Origin: Aralia elata
Lineage: Eukaryota > Streptophyta > Magnoliopsida > Apiales > Araliaceae
Reading direction: 5' to 3'
DNA length: 64,000 nucleotides
Assembly (NCBI GenBank): GCA_034770075.1
Contig: CM068380.1
Coordinates: 28,086,005 to 28,150,004, forward strand
The notes under the pieces are model-generated. The model was given only the letters and a program-made list of their open reading frames with translations, did not search any database and was not told where the DNA came from. How positions within the stretch are numbered: the first letter of the stretch is position 1; every line of letters begins with the position of its first letter. The position numbers were made by a program, and so were the translations under genes. Of the stretch, positions 33,232-46,410 are shown piece after piece.

Positions 33232-35365
33232 TGTCGACGCCGGGTTTCTCGCTTTCTAGTCTCTTTAGTCTTTTCCAATTTTAGCCTTTTGATTTAGATG
33301 ACGTTTGGAAAAGGTCGGCATTGATGTCGACGGGGTTTTGAAAGATCGCGTTTTATGATGAGCCAATTAACCAGAGTCGCCAGTTGGTATATTTGAAATG
33401 GATGTACCAACTCATCCGAGTTTTCGTTTTTTATAAATCGCTGGCTCATGTGTGACTCCGAATTAATTGGTCTGCGAATCGAGATTCATGGAGTTCGGGG
33501 GCTTGTTTAAGTGAGGGGAAGGTGTTAGGCATCCCTCGACTTCCGTGAAACACGGTTACCGCAATCTTAATGCTTTCCTATCCTTTAATTCATGAATGTG
33601 TGTGTGCGCGCGCTTGTGTGTGGGTGTGTGTGTCTATGTGAATGATGTGGTGAGTTTGTATGAAAGAATCATTTGGATTTTAGGGAAAATCGTGTTTTAT
33701 TTTGAGAACGCTTCGGAATGTCTTTTCGGTATACACGAGCAAGCTTTATTCTTTATGAGAAAGGTTTGATTTTAATTTATCAAGACTATGAGATTTTCAT
33801 TAGGTGTCGTTTTGGCAAAACAAGAGTTTTAAACCTTCGTCAAAATAGGAATCGAGATCTATACGTTGCTTTCGTGAAACGATCGGGCAATTTCTAGAAT
33901 CTCTTTCGCCCTATGCACAAAGATTTAATAAAATGTTACTTATTTGCAAAATCATTTTGTGTGATATTTGAAAACGATTTTCTTTAGCTTTTTCGTTAGA
34001 TAGGAATCGACATTCATTAGCACTTCTCAAATTTTAACCTCGTGATTCTAATATCCTACTTTGATTGATTTTATGAAAGTCTTCATTGTTTTAGTTTTGA
34101 AATCAATTTTTGGTGTCACAAATCAAATAAAGCAATAAAAACGCGTCGGGGCTATTCATGGGCATGTAAGCCATCAAAATGTCCCCGAACGCCAACAATC
34201 ACAAATTTCACTATTTCGGGGCCTTAAGCACGATTCTCGCCTTAGCGTCGTTTTAAGGCCCAACGATTACATATTTACAATGAAAACTACGTCATTTCTT
34301 CTTCTTACATCAAGACATGTCCATCATCGGATTGGGACCCCGGGGTCGCTTTCCTAGGCTCACAACCAAGTATCCACACACAAACAATCGGATATTACAA
34401 GAAAATAAAACCAACCCGGATAATCTAACAATACCAAGACATCCTAAAATAACGATTTAAAGGAATTGATACCAAATATAACACCTTAAAACAAACAAAG
34501 AAATTAATGAACGAATATCATCGGGTTATTAGGAAGAGTTTTATTCCGATGGAAACTTCACTCATAATCCCTAATTCATTGTTCAATCAATAAATTACAT
34601 GAAAAATTGCATCTAATTTGATCAAATGATGTGATAGAAATTGATATCACAAAAGAGATTTCACCTTGCAATTGATATCCAAATGGATATGAACTTGATG
34701 TATTTGAGTAGAAGGAAAGAATCTATTTGATACAATCAAATCAAAAGAAAATTATTCCACTCTTTTTTCTCTCTTTTCTTCCTATTTGATTGCAAAATTT
34801 CTCTCTTTACCCCTCTATTTTCGTGCTTTGCTGCTGCTGTATCCTCCTTCTTTTCAATTTTGCTGAACTTGCTCTACCTCCTGTATGCTGCCCGAAGCGG
34901 CTTAAATAGGCTGGCCAGAGCCAGCCGCAGATCTATCTGCGGCTGGCCGCAGATGGATCTGCGGCTGGCCAGCTGGCACGCCTCCCATCGCACTCACAGC
35001 TGGTAGTGCTGATTTCCTGTTTTCCGTGCTGGCGCACCCACTTGGCCGCAGATCTATCCGCGGCTGGCGGGCCTGACTTTCTCGATTTTCGTGCCACGCC
35101 TCGATTTTCGTGCCGCAACGTCGGTTTTCGCTGACAGGCTCGTATTCTGCAGTCCGGGAATTTCCGGGAGACGTGCCACCTCATTCGGAAATGCCTGCCT
35201 CGGACGGCTTTATTGTCACGTAAACTTGGGTTGCCCCAAAACATTGCGGCGGTGCCGGGCGCTTGCCCTTGTGCCCGCTCCTTTGTTCCCGCCAGCCGGT
35301 TCAATTGACGATTTCGCCCTCCTGTCATGGTTAGTAGAAGGAAACGCAAAATTTGGGTGTCTACA
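33232..35365 (-). repeat. 5' LTR of copy B, right end of the array, 2134 bp
   Basis: TGTCGACGCC ... TGTCTACA on the plus strand, with a PBS at its left edge. The U3 promoter on the minus strand has palindromes at 34924-34943 and 34946-34965 and TATTTAA at 34902-34908. The PBS-like 11-mer is at 33372-33382. Its right edge meets a different, older LTR at 35366, which marks the array boundary. Confidence 0.93.
34902..34965 (-). promoter_or_regulatory. LTR promoter core of copy B: paired palindromes plus TATA
   Basis: GCCGCAGATCTATCTGCGGC and a second 20-mer (GCCGCAGATGGATCTGCGGC), 2 bp apart, are followed 15 bp downstream on the minus strand by TATTTAA. A third, imperfect copy lies further upstream. 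It would drive genomic RNA toward gag-pol. The same module stands before antisense gene 1. Confidence 0.65.
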
Positions 35366-36560
35366 ATTGGTTTTATGAAAATCTTATCATTTAGCTTTGA
35401 AATCAATTTCGTCTCATAAATCAAATCAAGTATTAAAATGCGTGGAGCTATTCATGGGCATGGAAGCCATCCGAATAACCCCAAACGCCCACAAGCACAT
35501 ATTTCAATATTTCGGGGGCCTTAAACTCGATTTTCAACTTGGTATCATTTTAAGGCCCGACGATTACAATTTACAATAAAGGATTACATACACCAAAATT
35601 GTCCATCATCGGATTTGGACCACGGGGTCGCGTTCCTAGGCTCACATCAACAATTTATGCACACCTATGAAATGGATACTACAAAAATTAAACAAGCTAA
35701 AATCGCCAAATGGATATCATCGGGCCATTGGGAAGAATTTCGTTCCATTTGAAACCCTCACTAATAGTCCTCAATCCATGGATCCACAACAATATACAAA
35801 AGCACTACATTTCACATAACCCAATTGACAAGAAGATTAACAAAATGATATACAAAATTGCTATAGAAATGGTCTTTTCACCTTGCAAATATCACCAAGA
35901 TGTGTGCAAATTTGAATATATGAATAGAGTAGAAACTATCTTGGATATAATCTCACAAAAGAAATATAAATCCTCTCTTTTTTTCTCTCTTTTCTCTCTT
36001 ATTTGTTGTAAATTTTTGCTATTTTTCTCCCTATTTCCGAGCTTGCTACTGCTGTTTTCTTCTTCTTTTCTCTTTCTTCCGCCGCTGCCAACTCCCTGGA
36101 TGAAATGAAGAAACTGAGCTGAAATAGGCTGGTCTAGGGCAGCCGCAGATTGATCTGCGGCTGGCTGGCCGCCTCCCATTGCACTCAGCTGATTTCCTGG
36201 TTTCCGTGTTTCGAGTTCCGTGTTTTCAAAAGGCGCACTATTTGGCCGCAGATCAATCTGCGGCTGGACGGTTTGACTTTCTCGATTTTCATGCCACGCC
36301 TCGATTTTCGTGCCGTAACGTCAGTTTCCGCTGACAGGCTCGTATTCTACAGTCCGAGAATCTCCGGGAGACGTGCCACCTCATTCGGGAATGCCTGCTT
36401 CAGACGGCCCTATTGTCACGTCAGCTTTGGTCGACAATCATCGCGGTGGTGTTGAGCGTTCGTGCTTGTGCCCATCCTTTGCTCTCGCAGGCCGGTTCAA
36501 TTGACGATTTCGCCCCCCTGTCATGGTTAGTACAGGGAACGCAAAAATTGGGTGTCTACA
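35366..36560 (-). repeat. LTR fragment D, older subfamily, cut by the array
   Basis: It begins mid-LTR (ATTGGTTTTATG, matching the region near 63310 of LTR F) and ends with TGTCTACA at 36560. It carries the subfamily word CACTATTTGGCCGCAGATC, shared with LTRs C and E rather than with A/B. The left part is absent, as expected if the A/B array inserted into it. Its right edge abuts pol-tail sequence of copy C in the opposite orientation. Confidence 0.85.
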
Positions 36561-36606
36561 TCCACAACCCCTCAATTCTGACTCGGTGAAACGGTTCTAC
36601 GCTTGA
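36561..36606 (+). pseudogene. pol: Last 14 codons and stop of copy C pol
   Basis: It reads PQPLNSDSVKRFYA and stop, identical to the end of B pol. It begins directly at the D LTR boundary, so pol is interrupted there. Confidence 0.8.
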
Positions 36607-37077
36607 ATCATCAGTTCCCTTTTTCCTTTGAGAAACGAACTACGTATGACCTGATCTCCCAACTTGTGGGGGTACGTAGGCAGCCATCATGGCGCGGTCC
36701 GATCCCTTAAAAATAATCCTTTCCCTAACCAAACCCAATTCCCAATAAGCCAGAAAAAGCCTTCCTCTACCTCGAAACCTTCCCGATGCCAGCCCTAATC
36801 AGATTCGTCCCGAATAACATAAACCTAGCCCAACCAAACAGTTAGCCAAAATCTAAAACTCAATCCAATGAAATCGACAGGGGTACGGCAATATCTGTCA
36901 GATCTCCATCAAGACTTGAGAAGAGAAAGAAAGCGAAATGTCAAAATCATGGTCAACTGGATAAAATAAGGATCCAATGAAAGGCAATGATACGACGAAA
37001 AGGGAAAATGACTAAATTTAAATGCATGTCTATATATATAAGTCATTTTATTACAAGATTTCTCTTTCGATAACCGA
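36607..37077. other. 3' spacer of copy C, with antisense poly(A) signal
   Basis: Inverted equivalent of 6340-6812. AATAAA on the minus strand lies at 37047-37052. No ORF. Confidence 0.5.
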
Positions 37078-38733
37078 GGAAGAATGTAGCCCGGGTCTGA
37101 GGACCGATAGTGCGGGGCACCCACCAAGTACGGAAAGCATCACTCGTACTAGGACCCATAGAAAGCATCCGGCCGTCCTCCCCTACGAGCATGATCTCCG
37201 AAGGCTGAGAATCCAGCGGCCAGGAGGTAGTGAAAGGAAGGGAATGCGGGATGCGGATCTCTCCAGTAACGCATCTGAATGCGCGCTCCCCCAGGTACAT
37301 CACCCATCCTCCAACACTCTGCAAAGTGAGGCGACGGGTGGAAAGCTCGAACTCCGGGCCAGAAGGATGCCCATCAGCAAACCCCACAGTCAGATGCTCG
37401 GAGAGGTAGGGAACCCAGACGACATCAGCAGCCGTGATCAGCTCCAGCTGGATGCGGCAGTGTGCAAAGCTGCCAGACACCGGGACCTCCTCCAAAGTGC
37501 TATGATGCCATCGCCGGCCCCGGGGATAAGTGTCCAGGCCAAGAGTAGTGACAGGCCTCAGACATGGGAGACGCTCGTAGGCCTAGAACTGCGAACAGAA
37601 ACAGTGAAAAGCATGAGTAACCGACAAATGCAGAAAAGAGAAATAAATGAAGGAAAGTCCAGTAAGAAGAGAGGAAGAGAAGCCTCACCAGCAGAAAATG
37701 ATAGAATCCGAGCCAAGCATCTGTCTGTCCCTCCGAACGTAAGCGCAGACCGTGGAGGAAATAAGCAAAGGTGAACGACCCCCAATCATAGTCACCGATC
37801 CGGTCTACGTCTCTGATAGCTCCTACGATGCTGAAATAAATGGTAGAGGAGTTGTTCCCTAGAAAACAACCCCTCATGATGGTCAGGAGCAGGCGTCGGA
37901 GTAGAATATCCCGTGTAGCCCGATCCGCGGGGAATGGCGTTGCATATATGCCTCCCACAGCGTCCACGGCCAAAGCTCCAGACCGAATGCTGCGGGCCTT
38001 GAAGATCCGGTCATCGGCGGCAAAACCCAGTAAAGCTCGGACCTCTGCTGGAGTGATGTCAAGATCCAGAGGGACACGGGATCTGGTAAACTCGATGCCC
38101 GTGATGTACCTCCAGTCCCAGGGAGTCAGCACGACCTCACAATCCAAGAGGTGAAGGGACTAAGTCTGGTGGAACCATCGCTCAGATAAAGCCCTCATAT
38201 AACCCCAGGGACACTGACGGGGGATGATAGTGAAGAAATGCCGAAAGCCCCAAGAGTCCACCATCTCCCGATAATCGCTGTGCAGAGCTGTATAGAGGGA
38301 GTAGATGTTGAACCAGTTGCCCCTGGGCTAAGTAAACTCCGGCACCTGTGGCAATCACCAATGGGTCAGTCCGGGTAGAACGGGAATTGAGAAATTGAAA
38401 GTGAAATGAGAATAGAATTGAATATACCTCATTAGCTACAAGAGATGTCGAGGGGTGACGACTGAGATCCCGACCCAATAGATCGGGTATCTGCACAGGG
38501 GCGCCAGAAAGGGCGCGGTGAGAAGATGGGGCCGGAGTGCTGGAAGATGGCTCCTCTGCCGCAACCTCCGGAAGGACAGCCTCCTCCACATCCGGATGAT
38601 CGGGACGGATGACAGCTTCCGCCAGGCGGCGAGCCTGACGGGTCTGAGGAAGAACAGGGGCAGGTGCAGCCCTACGACGGCGAACACCCGAGGTCCGGGA
38701 CGCAGAAGAGCTACTAGGAGCGTTGGGATCCAT
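37078..38733 (-). pseudogene. Antisense gene 1 remnant, PMD protein, copy C
   Basis: Exon 1 is 38428-38733, exon 2 37689-38345 (657 bp, as in A1/B), exon 3 about 37078-37588, with splice sites kept. It is broken by stops: CAG-to-TAG right after VPEFT and in HQTQ of exon 2, and TGG-to-TAG at the start of exon 3. The C-terminal third and all of gene 2 are deleted, with the coding joined near FFLG to the 3' UTR (TTATCGAAAGAG). RDVDRIGDYDWGSFTFAY is intact. Confidence 0.83.
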
Positions 38734-38735
38734 AG

Positions 38736-39195
38736 CTGGAATAGAACAGGCCAGGAGGAGGGTAAGTTCCTTTTTTTAATTGTGTCACAAATATTCCAGT
38801 ACTTATCGTAGAATTAATGCAACATGATGCATGTTTATTATATGTGCATGAAAAAAAAAATCGGCAGAGTTCCGTTTGTAAAATGAACATCCCAGGCATA
38901 AGCCAAACATGTTTTCCATTAATCCAAGCCTCAAACAGATCAAAGTTGCATTCATATGTGTAATTACAGCATGCAAAGGACCATAATGCATGATTTTCTT
39001 TCAAAAAAGGAACAACAGATATGTGGGACCGCATTATGAGCATAAAATAGGACTCACACAGTTGATACATAGCATGTATATATAATAATACATAGCATAG
39101 CATTGTAAAGCATACATTTCTATCTCTAGCATGTAAATAGCCAAATGTATAGCAAAACATTGACGAAATTAAAAAGTGAACGGTCAAAATGTTAC
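38736..39195 (-). other. Leader intron of antisense gene 1 (C)
   Basis: Acceptor TTCTATTCCAG and donor |GTAAC are kept on the minus strand; the last exon base is changed (CTACAT|GTAAC). It carries a 10-A run near 38850, the counterpart of the T tract in A1/B. Confidence 0.55.
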
Positions 39196-39354
39196 ATGTA
39201 GCGCGTAGATCGATCTAACCGGAGCGGTTTTTGCGGAAAAGTTGGAAAAATCGGCAAAAGGCCCTTGCAAACGAGCAAAATCGCAAGAATCTATGTGGGG
39301 TACGAAGTTGAAAGTGACAGATCTGGAGGGGCGAGCCGCTTAAAAATCCCGATC

Positions 39355-39427
39355 ATGGCCGCAGATCCATCTGCGGCTGGCTGCAGATCAATCTGCGGCT
39401 GGCCGCAGATCCATCTGCGGCTGGCCC
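39355..39427 (-). promoter_or_regulatory. Palindrome cluster and degenerate TATA of antisense gene 1 (C)
   Basis: Several GCCGCAGAT/ATCTGCGGC half-sites form a cluster, here with an extra repeat. Downstream on the minus strand is ATTTTTAAGCGG near 39338-39350 in place of the TATA box. Confidence 0.5.
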
Positions 39428-39480
39428 TGGTGGGTCCCTCTAGTTCCCTTGCAGCCGTTTGATTTGTTGAGTAAAAATAA

Positions 39481-42421
39481 ATTACGAGATGGGTGACCGG
39501 CGACGATACCCGGCCCCGACGAGACAATCGACCGGCGACGATAACCGGCGATTACGAGATGGATGACCGACGACGAAAACTGGATCCGACAAGATAACTA
39601 ACCGGCGACGATACCCGGGGGTTACGAGATGGGTGACCGGCGACGATACCCGACCCCGACGAGATAATCGACCGGCGACGATAACCGGCGATTACGATAT
39701 GGATGACCGGCGACGAAAACCGGCTCCGACAAGATAGCTGACCGACGATTACGAGATGGGTGACCGGCGACGATAACCGGCCCCGACGAGATAATCGACC
39801 GGCGACGATAACCGGCGACGATAACCGGCGATTACGAGATGAATGACCGACGACGAAAACCGGCTCCGACAAGATAACCAACCGGCGACGATACCCGGGG
39901 GTTACGAGATGGGTGACCGGCGACGATACCCGGCCCCGACGAGATAATCGACCGGCGACGATAACCGGCGATTACGAGATGGATGACTGGCGACGAAAAC
40001 CGGCTCCGACAAGATGACCAACCGACGACGATACCCGGGGTTTACGAGATGGGTGACCGACGACGATACCCGGCCCCGACGAGATAATCGACCGACAACT
40101 ATAACCGGCGATTACGAGATGGATGACCGGCGACGAAAACCGGCTCCGACAAGATAACCAACCGGCGACGATACCCGGGGGTTACGAGATGGGTGACCGG
40201 CGACGATACCCGGCCCCGACGAGACAATCGACCGGCGACGATAACCGGCGATTACGAGATGGATGACCGGCGATGAAAACCGACTCCGACAAGATAACCA
40301 ACCGGCAACGATAACCGGCGATTACGAGATGGATGACTGGCGACGAAAACCGGCTCCGACAAGATAACCAACCGGCGACGATACCCGGGGATTACGAGAT
40401 GGGCGACCGACGACGATACCCGGCCCCGACGAGACGATCGATCGGCGACGATAACCGGCGATTACGAGATGGGTGACCGGCCACGATAACCGGCCCCGAC
40501 GAGACAATCGACCGGCGACGATAACCGGCGATTACGAGATGGATGACCGACGACGAAAACTGACTCCGACAAGATAACCAACCGGCGACGATACCCAGGG
40601 GTTACGAGATGGGTGACCGACGACGATACCCGGCCCCGACGAGACGATCGACCGGCGACGATAACCGGCAATTACGAGATGGGTGACCGGCGACGATACC
40701 CGGCCCCGACGAGACAATCTACCGGCGACGATAACCGGCGATTACGAGATGGATGACCGGCGACGAAAACCGGCTCCGACCAGATAACTAACCGGCGACG
40801 ATACCCGGGGGTTACGAGATGGGTGACCGGCGACGATAATCGGTGATTACGAGATGGATGACCGGCGACGAAAATCGGCTCCGACAAGATAACCGACCGA
40901 CGATTACGAGATGGGTGACCGGCGACGATAACCGGCCCCGACGAGATAATCGACCGGCGACGATAACCGGCGATTACGAAATGAGTGACCGGCGACAAAA
41001 ACCAGCTCCGACAAGATAACCAACCGGCGACGATACCCGGGGGTTACGAGATGGGTGACCGGCGACGATACCCGGCCCCGACGAGATAATCGACCGGCGA
41101 CGATAACCGGCGATTACGAGATGGATGACCGGCGACGAAAACCTGCTCCGACAAGATGACCAACCGACGACGATACCCGGGGGTTACGAGATGGGTGACT
41201 GGCGACGATACCCGTCCCCGACGAGATAATCGACCGGCAACGATAACCGGCGATTACGAGATGGATGACCGGCGACGAAAACCGGCTCCGACAAGATAAC
41301 CAACCGGCGACGATACCGGGGGGTTACGAGATGGGTGACCGGCGACGATACCCGGCCCCGACGAGACAATCGACCGGCGACGATAACCGGCAATTACGAG
41401 ATGGATGACCGGCGACGAAAACCGGCTCTGACAAGATAACCAACCGGCGACGATAACCGGCGATTACGAGATGGATGACCGGCGACGAAAACCGGCTCCG
41501 ACAAGATAACCAACCGGCGACGATACCCGGGGATTACGAGATGGGCGACCGGCGATGATACCCGGCCTCGACGAGACGATCGACCGGCGACGATAACCGG
41601 CGATTATGAGATGGGTGACCGGCGACGATAACCGACCCCGACGAGACAATCGACCGGCGACGATAACCGGCGATTACGAGATGGATGACCGGCGACGAAA
41701 ACCGGCTCCGACAAGATAACCAACCGGCGACGATACCCGGGGGTTACGAGATGGGTGACCGACAACGATACCCGGCCCCGACGAGACGATCGACCGGCGA
41801 TGATAACCGGCAATTACGAGATGGGTGACCGGCGACGATACCCGGCCCCGACGAGACGATCGACCGGCGACGATAACCGGCAATTACGAGATGGGTGACC
41901 GGCGACGATACCCGGCCCCGACGAGACGATCGACCAGGGACGATAACCGGCGATTACGAGATGGGTGACCGGCGACGATACCCGGCCCCGACGAGACGAT
42001 CGACCGGCGACGATAACCGGCGATTACGAGATGGGTGATCGGTGACGATACCCGGCCCCGACGAGACAATCGACCGGCGACGATAACCGGCGATTACGAG
42101 ATGGATGACCGGCGACGAAAACCGGCTCAGACAAGATAACCAACCGGCGACGATACCTGGGGGTTACGAGATGGGTGACCGGCGACGAAACCCGGCCCCG
42201 ACAAGACGATCGACCGGCAACGATAACCGGCGATTATGAGATGGGTGACCAGCGACGATACCCGGCCCCGACGAGACAATCGACCGGCGACGATAACCGG
42301 CGATTACGAGATGGATGACCGGCGACGAAAACCGGCTCCGACAAGATAACCAACCGGCGACGATACCCGGGGGTTACGAGATGGGTGACCGGCGACGAAA
42401 TCCGACCCCGACAAGACGATC
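39481..42421. repeat. Minisatellite, about 21 x 140 bp, copy C
   Basis: Inverted relative to A1/B and the longest array here (2.9 kb). It uses the same GCCGGTTATCGTCGCCGG core, with a CCGGTTTTCGTCGCCGG variant and some irregular 70-bp steps (for example around 39740-39840 and 41810-42010), where half-units are duplicated or lost. Confidence 0.92.
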
Positions 42422-42606
42422 ATCCGCATTGACACCCTTTTATGAATGTTTTGCATCCATTGCATCTTACGTTGCACCATAAGTCATGTGGGTTGCATCA
42501 CGTATGTATTGTAATCCTTGTGCATTGTCATTCATGCATCGAGTGTCTATTCTTTATCCGGTTCATTTCATTTAAACATTGCATAAACATGATAAAGAGG
42601 GGCAGC

Positions 42607-44713
42607 TGTAGACACCCAATTTTTGCGTTCGCTGTACTAACCATGACAGGAGGGCAAAATCGTCAATTGAACCGGCTTGCGGGAACGAAGCAGTGGGCAC
42701 AAATGCGAACGTCCAACACCACCGCAATGATTGGCGACCAAAGCTGACATGACAATAAGGCCATCCGAAACGGGCATTCCCAAATAAGGTGGCACGTCTC
42801 CCGGAAATTCCTGGACTGCAGAATACGAGCCTGTCAGCGAAAACTGACGTTACGGCACAAAAATTGAGGCGTGGCACGAAAATCGAGAAAGTCAAACCGT
42901 CCAGCCGCGGATTGTTCTGCGGCCAAATAGTGCGCCTTTTGAAAACACGGAACTCGAAACACGGAACTCGAAACCAGGTGAGTGGAAGGCAGGCGGCCAG
43001 CCAGCCGCAGATCAATCTGCGGCTGGCTTTGGCCAGCTTATTTCAGCTCATTTTCGTTTCAACATACAGGGAGTTGGAAGGTTGAGCAGTTTTTGAAAGA
43101 AGAAGAAAATCAGCAGCAGCAAAAAGCTCGGGAATTGAGAGGAAAATAGCTAAGTTTTGCAACAAAATAGGAAGAAAAGAGAGAAAAAAGAGAAGATTTA
43201 TACTCTTTTGATTTTTGTTGTATCAAATATCCTTCTAATCTTATTCAAATATACAAGTTTACATCCATTTGAGATCATTTGCAAGGTAAAAATTCTCTTT
43301 GTTCTAGCAATTTATATCATATTGTTTGGTTAAATTAAATGTAATCTTCATGTATCTTGTTGGACAATCACGGATTAGGGATTATTAGTAAGGGTTCCAT
43401 CGGAACAAAATTCTTCCTAATAACCCGAGGATATCCAATTAGTGAAATTTATAGCTTGTTTATGGTGATGTATTGGGTGTAAATTATTTAGATTATCATT
43501 TTCGGATGTCATGGCGTATTAGACAAATCCGTGTTGGTTAGTCTTGTGGTTTCATTTTGCGGGCAAGTAGAAATCTCGGATGTGAGCCTAGGAACGCGAC
43601 CCCGTGGTCCAAATCCGATGATGGACGTTTTGATGTGTGTAATAGATTGAAGGGGCTCGTTTTTGTATCATGTAATCGTCGGGCCTTAAAACGACGCTAA
43701 GGCGGGAATCAGGTTTAAGGCCCCGTAATAGTGGAACATGTGATTGTTGGCGTTCGGGGATGTTTTGACGGCTTACATGCCCATGAATAGCCCCGACGCG
43801 TGTTTATGCTTGATTATATTTTGTGACATAAAAAATGATTTCAAAGATTAAACGATGAAGGTTTTTTTTGTTTTTATTAAAATCAAACAAGCTAGGTTAC
43901 TAGAATCACGAGGCTAAAAATTGGAAGTGTTAATAAATGTCGATTCCTATTAAACGAGAAGGCCAGAGGAAATCATTTTCAACCATCACCAAAAAATGGC
44001 TTTTACGGATGAACGAAACGTTTTATTAAACCTTTGTGCATAGGGTTAAAGATATCCTAGAAATTGCCCATCATTCTATGAAAGCAATGTATAGATTTCG
44101 ATTCCTATTTTTGACGAAGGTTTAAAAGATTCTTGTTTTGCCAAAAACGACACCTAATAAAGATCTCATAGTTTTGACAAGTAAAATCAAACCTTTCGCA
44201 TGAATAAAGGAGCTCTCTCGTACTAGCGGAAACGACGTTCTAAAACATCCCCAAAAATAAAACACGATTTTCTCAATAAAAGGCCAAATGTTTTCATCTC
44301 TCATGAAAGAATTCACCACAACATTCACATAAGCACACACACACACACACACGCACGTATACACATTTTATGAATCAAAGGATAGGAAAGTATCAAGATT
44401 GCGGTAACCGTGTTTCGCGGAAGTCGGGGGGTGCCTAACACCTTCCCCTCGCTTAAGCAAGCCCCCGAACTCTATGAATCTCGATTTGCAGACCAATTAA
44501 TTCGGAGTCACATATGAGCCAGCGAGTTATAAAAAACGAAAACTCGGATGAGTTGGTACATCCATTTCAAATATACCAACTGGCGACTTTGGTTAATTGG
44601 CTCATCATAAAAAAACGATCTTTCAAAACCCCGTCGACATTAATGCCGACCTTTCCAAAAAATCATTTAATCAAAAGGAGAAAATCGGAAGAGGCGAGAA
44701 ACCGGCGTCGACA
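42607..44713 (+). repeat. 3' LTR of copy C, 2107 bp
   Basis: TGTAGACACCC ... GGCGTCGACA on the plus strand, preceded by the PPT. It carries the CGCGGATTGTTCTGCGG palindrome variant, a CA microsatellite near 44335-44355 and the PBS-like word CTGGCGACTTTGG near 44580. It ends next to internal sequence of copy E, with no PBS. Confidence 0.9.
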
Positions 44714-46410
44714 TGATGCATGTTTACTATATATGCATGAAAAAAAAAATTCGGCAGAGTTTCGTCTATAAAATGGGCATCCCATGCATAGCTAAGCATG
44801 TTTTCAATTTAATCCAAGCCACAACAGGTCAAAATTGCATTTATATGGATAATTGCAACATAAAAAGGACCATAATGCATGATTTTCTTTCAAAAGAAAC
44901 AACAGATATGTGGGACCGCATCGTGAGCATAAAATATGACTTGCGCAGTTGATACATAGCATATACATACTAATAATACATGGCATAGCATTTCAAAGCA
45001 TGCATTTGTATCTCTAAACATGCAAAGTAGCAAATGTATAGGAAACATTGACGAAATTGGAAAACAATCGGTCAAAGTGTTACCTGTAGCGCGTAGATCG
45101 ATCTAACCGGAGCGGTTTTTGCAAGAAGATGGGAAAATTCGGCAAAAAGGACGTGCAAAGGTGTGAAAATCGTGTGGGGTACGAATGAAAGTGACAGATC
45201 AGGGAAGCGGTTGGCCGCTTAAAGCCCCGATCTTGGCCGCAGATCAATCTGCGGCTGGGCCCAGTGATTCCCCCTTGTCCATTGTAAGCTTAATCGATGC
45301 CCGTTTGACTCATAATTGGGTAATAAAATGCAAGATTTTGATGAATCGGGTGTCGAACACGGCTTCTCAATTCGACGAGTGACCGGATACGAGACCCGGC
45401 ACTCACAGGATAATCGACCGGATACGAGACCCGGCGATTATGAGACGAGCGACCGGATACGAGACCTGGCACTCACAGGATAATCGACCGGATACGAGAC
45501 CTGGCGGTTACGAGACGAGCGACCGGATACGAGACCCGGCACTCACAAGATGATCGACCGGATACGAGACCCGGCGATTACGAGATGGGTGACCGGATAC
45601 GAGACCCGGCCCTGACAAGACGATCGACCGGATACGAGACCCGGCAATTACGAGATGGGTGACCGGATACGAGACCCGGCCCCGACAAGACAATCAATCG
45701 GATACGAGACCCGGTGATTACGAGATGGGTGATCGGATACGAGACCCGGCCCCGACAAGGCGATTGACCGGATACGAGACCCGGCGATTACGAGATAGGT
45801 GACCGGATACGAGACCCGGCCCCGACAAGACGATCGACCAGATACGAGACCCGGCGATTACGAGATGGGTGACCGAATATGAGACCCGGCCCCGACGAGA
45901 CAATCAACCGGATACGAGACCCGGTGATTACGAGATGGGTGACCGGATACGAGACCCGGCCCCGACGAGACGATCGACCGGATACGAGACCCGGTGATCA
46001 CGAGATGGGTGACCGGATACGAGACCCGGCCCCGACAGGACAATGAACTGGATACGAGACCCGGTGATTACGAAACGAGCGACCGGATACGAGACCCGGC
46101 GCAGACGAGGCGATCAACCGGATACGAGACCCAGTGATCACGATACTAACGACCGGATACGAGACCCGGCGCAAACGAGACGATCGATTGGAAGACGAAA
46201 CCCAACGACTAACAATGCGGTCAGGGATTGATGCATTAACACCTTTACGAATGTTTTGCATGCCTTACATCTTGCGTTGCATCATAAGTTGCATGTGTTG
46301 CATCATGTATGTATGTCATTCTTGTGCACTGTCATTCATGCATCGGGTGTCTATTTCTTTATCCTATTCATTTCATTTAACATTTCATAAACATGATAAA
46401 GAGGGGCAGC
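44714..46410 (+). mobile_element. Copy E internal tail
   Basis: It begins inside what would be the leader intron of antisense gene 1 (TGATGCATG with an A run and TCGGCAGAG, matching 38826 onward), as expected if C inserted there. It then carries the donor GTAAC (inverted, near 45080), a palindrome at about 45237-45256 with TTTAAG in TATA position, the minisatellite and the PPT (46395-46410). No coding sequence of gene 1 remains. Confidence 0.83.
45376..46190. repeat. Minisatellite, about 12 x 70 bp, diverged unit, copy E
   Basis: The unit is 70 bp, built on GACCGGATACGAGACCCGG, with alternating spacers GATTACGAGATGGGT and CCCGACAAGACGATC. Position and layout match the A/B/C arrays, but the core has changed from GGCGACGATAACCGG to GGATACGAGACCCGG. 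Confidence 0.9.

Larger units (their letters stand above)
36561..42606 (+). mobile_element. Copy C internal tail, inverted relative to A/B
   Basis: Plus-strand Tat copy retaining only the last codons of pol, the 3' spacer, a broken antisense gene 1, its promoter region, a long minisatellite and the PPT (GATAAAGAGGGGCAGC, 42591-42606). gag and nearly all of pol are not in the window; they may lie beyond the D insertion to the left. Confidence 0.87.

Noticed and set aside
39481..42421. Regularly spaced repeats suggesting a CRISPR array
   Set aside because: The spacers are themselves repeated, units are direct 70/140-bp tandem copies, and the setting is a plant retrotransposon.
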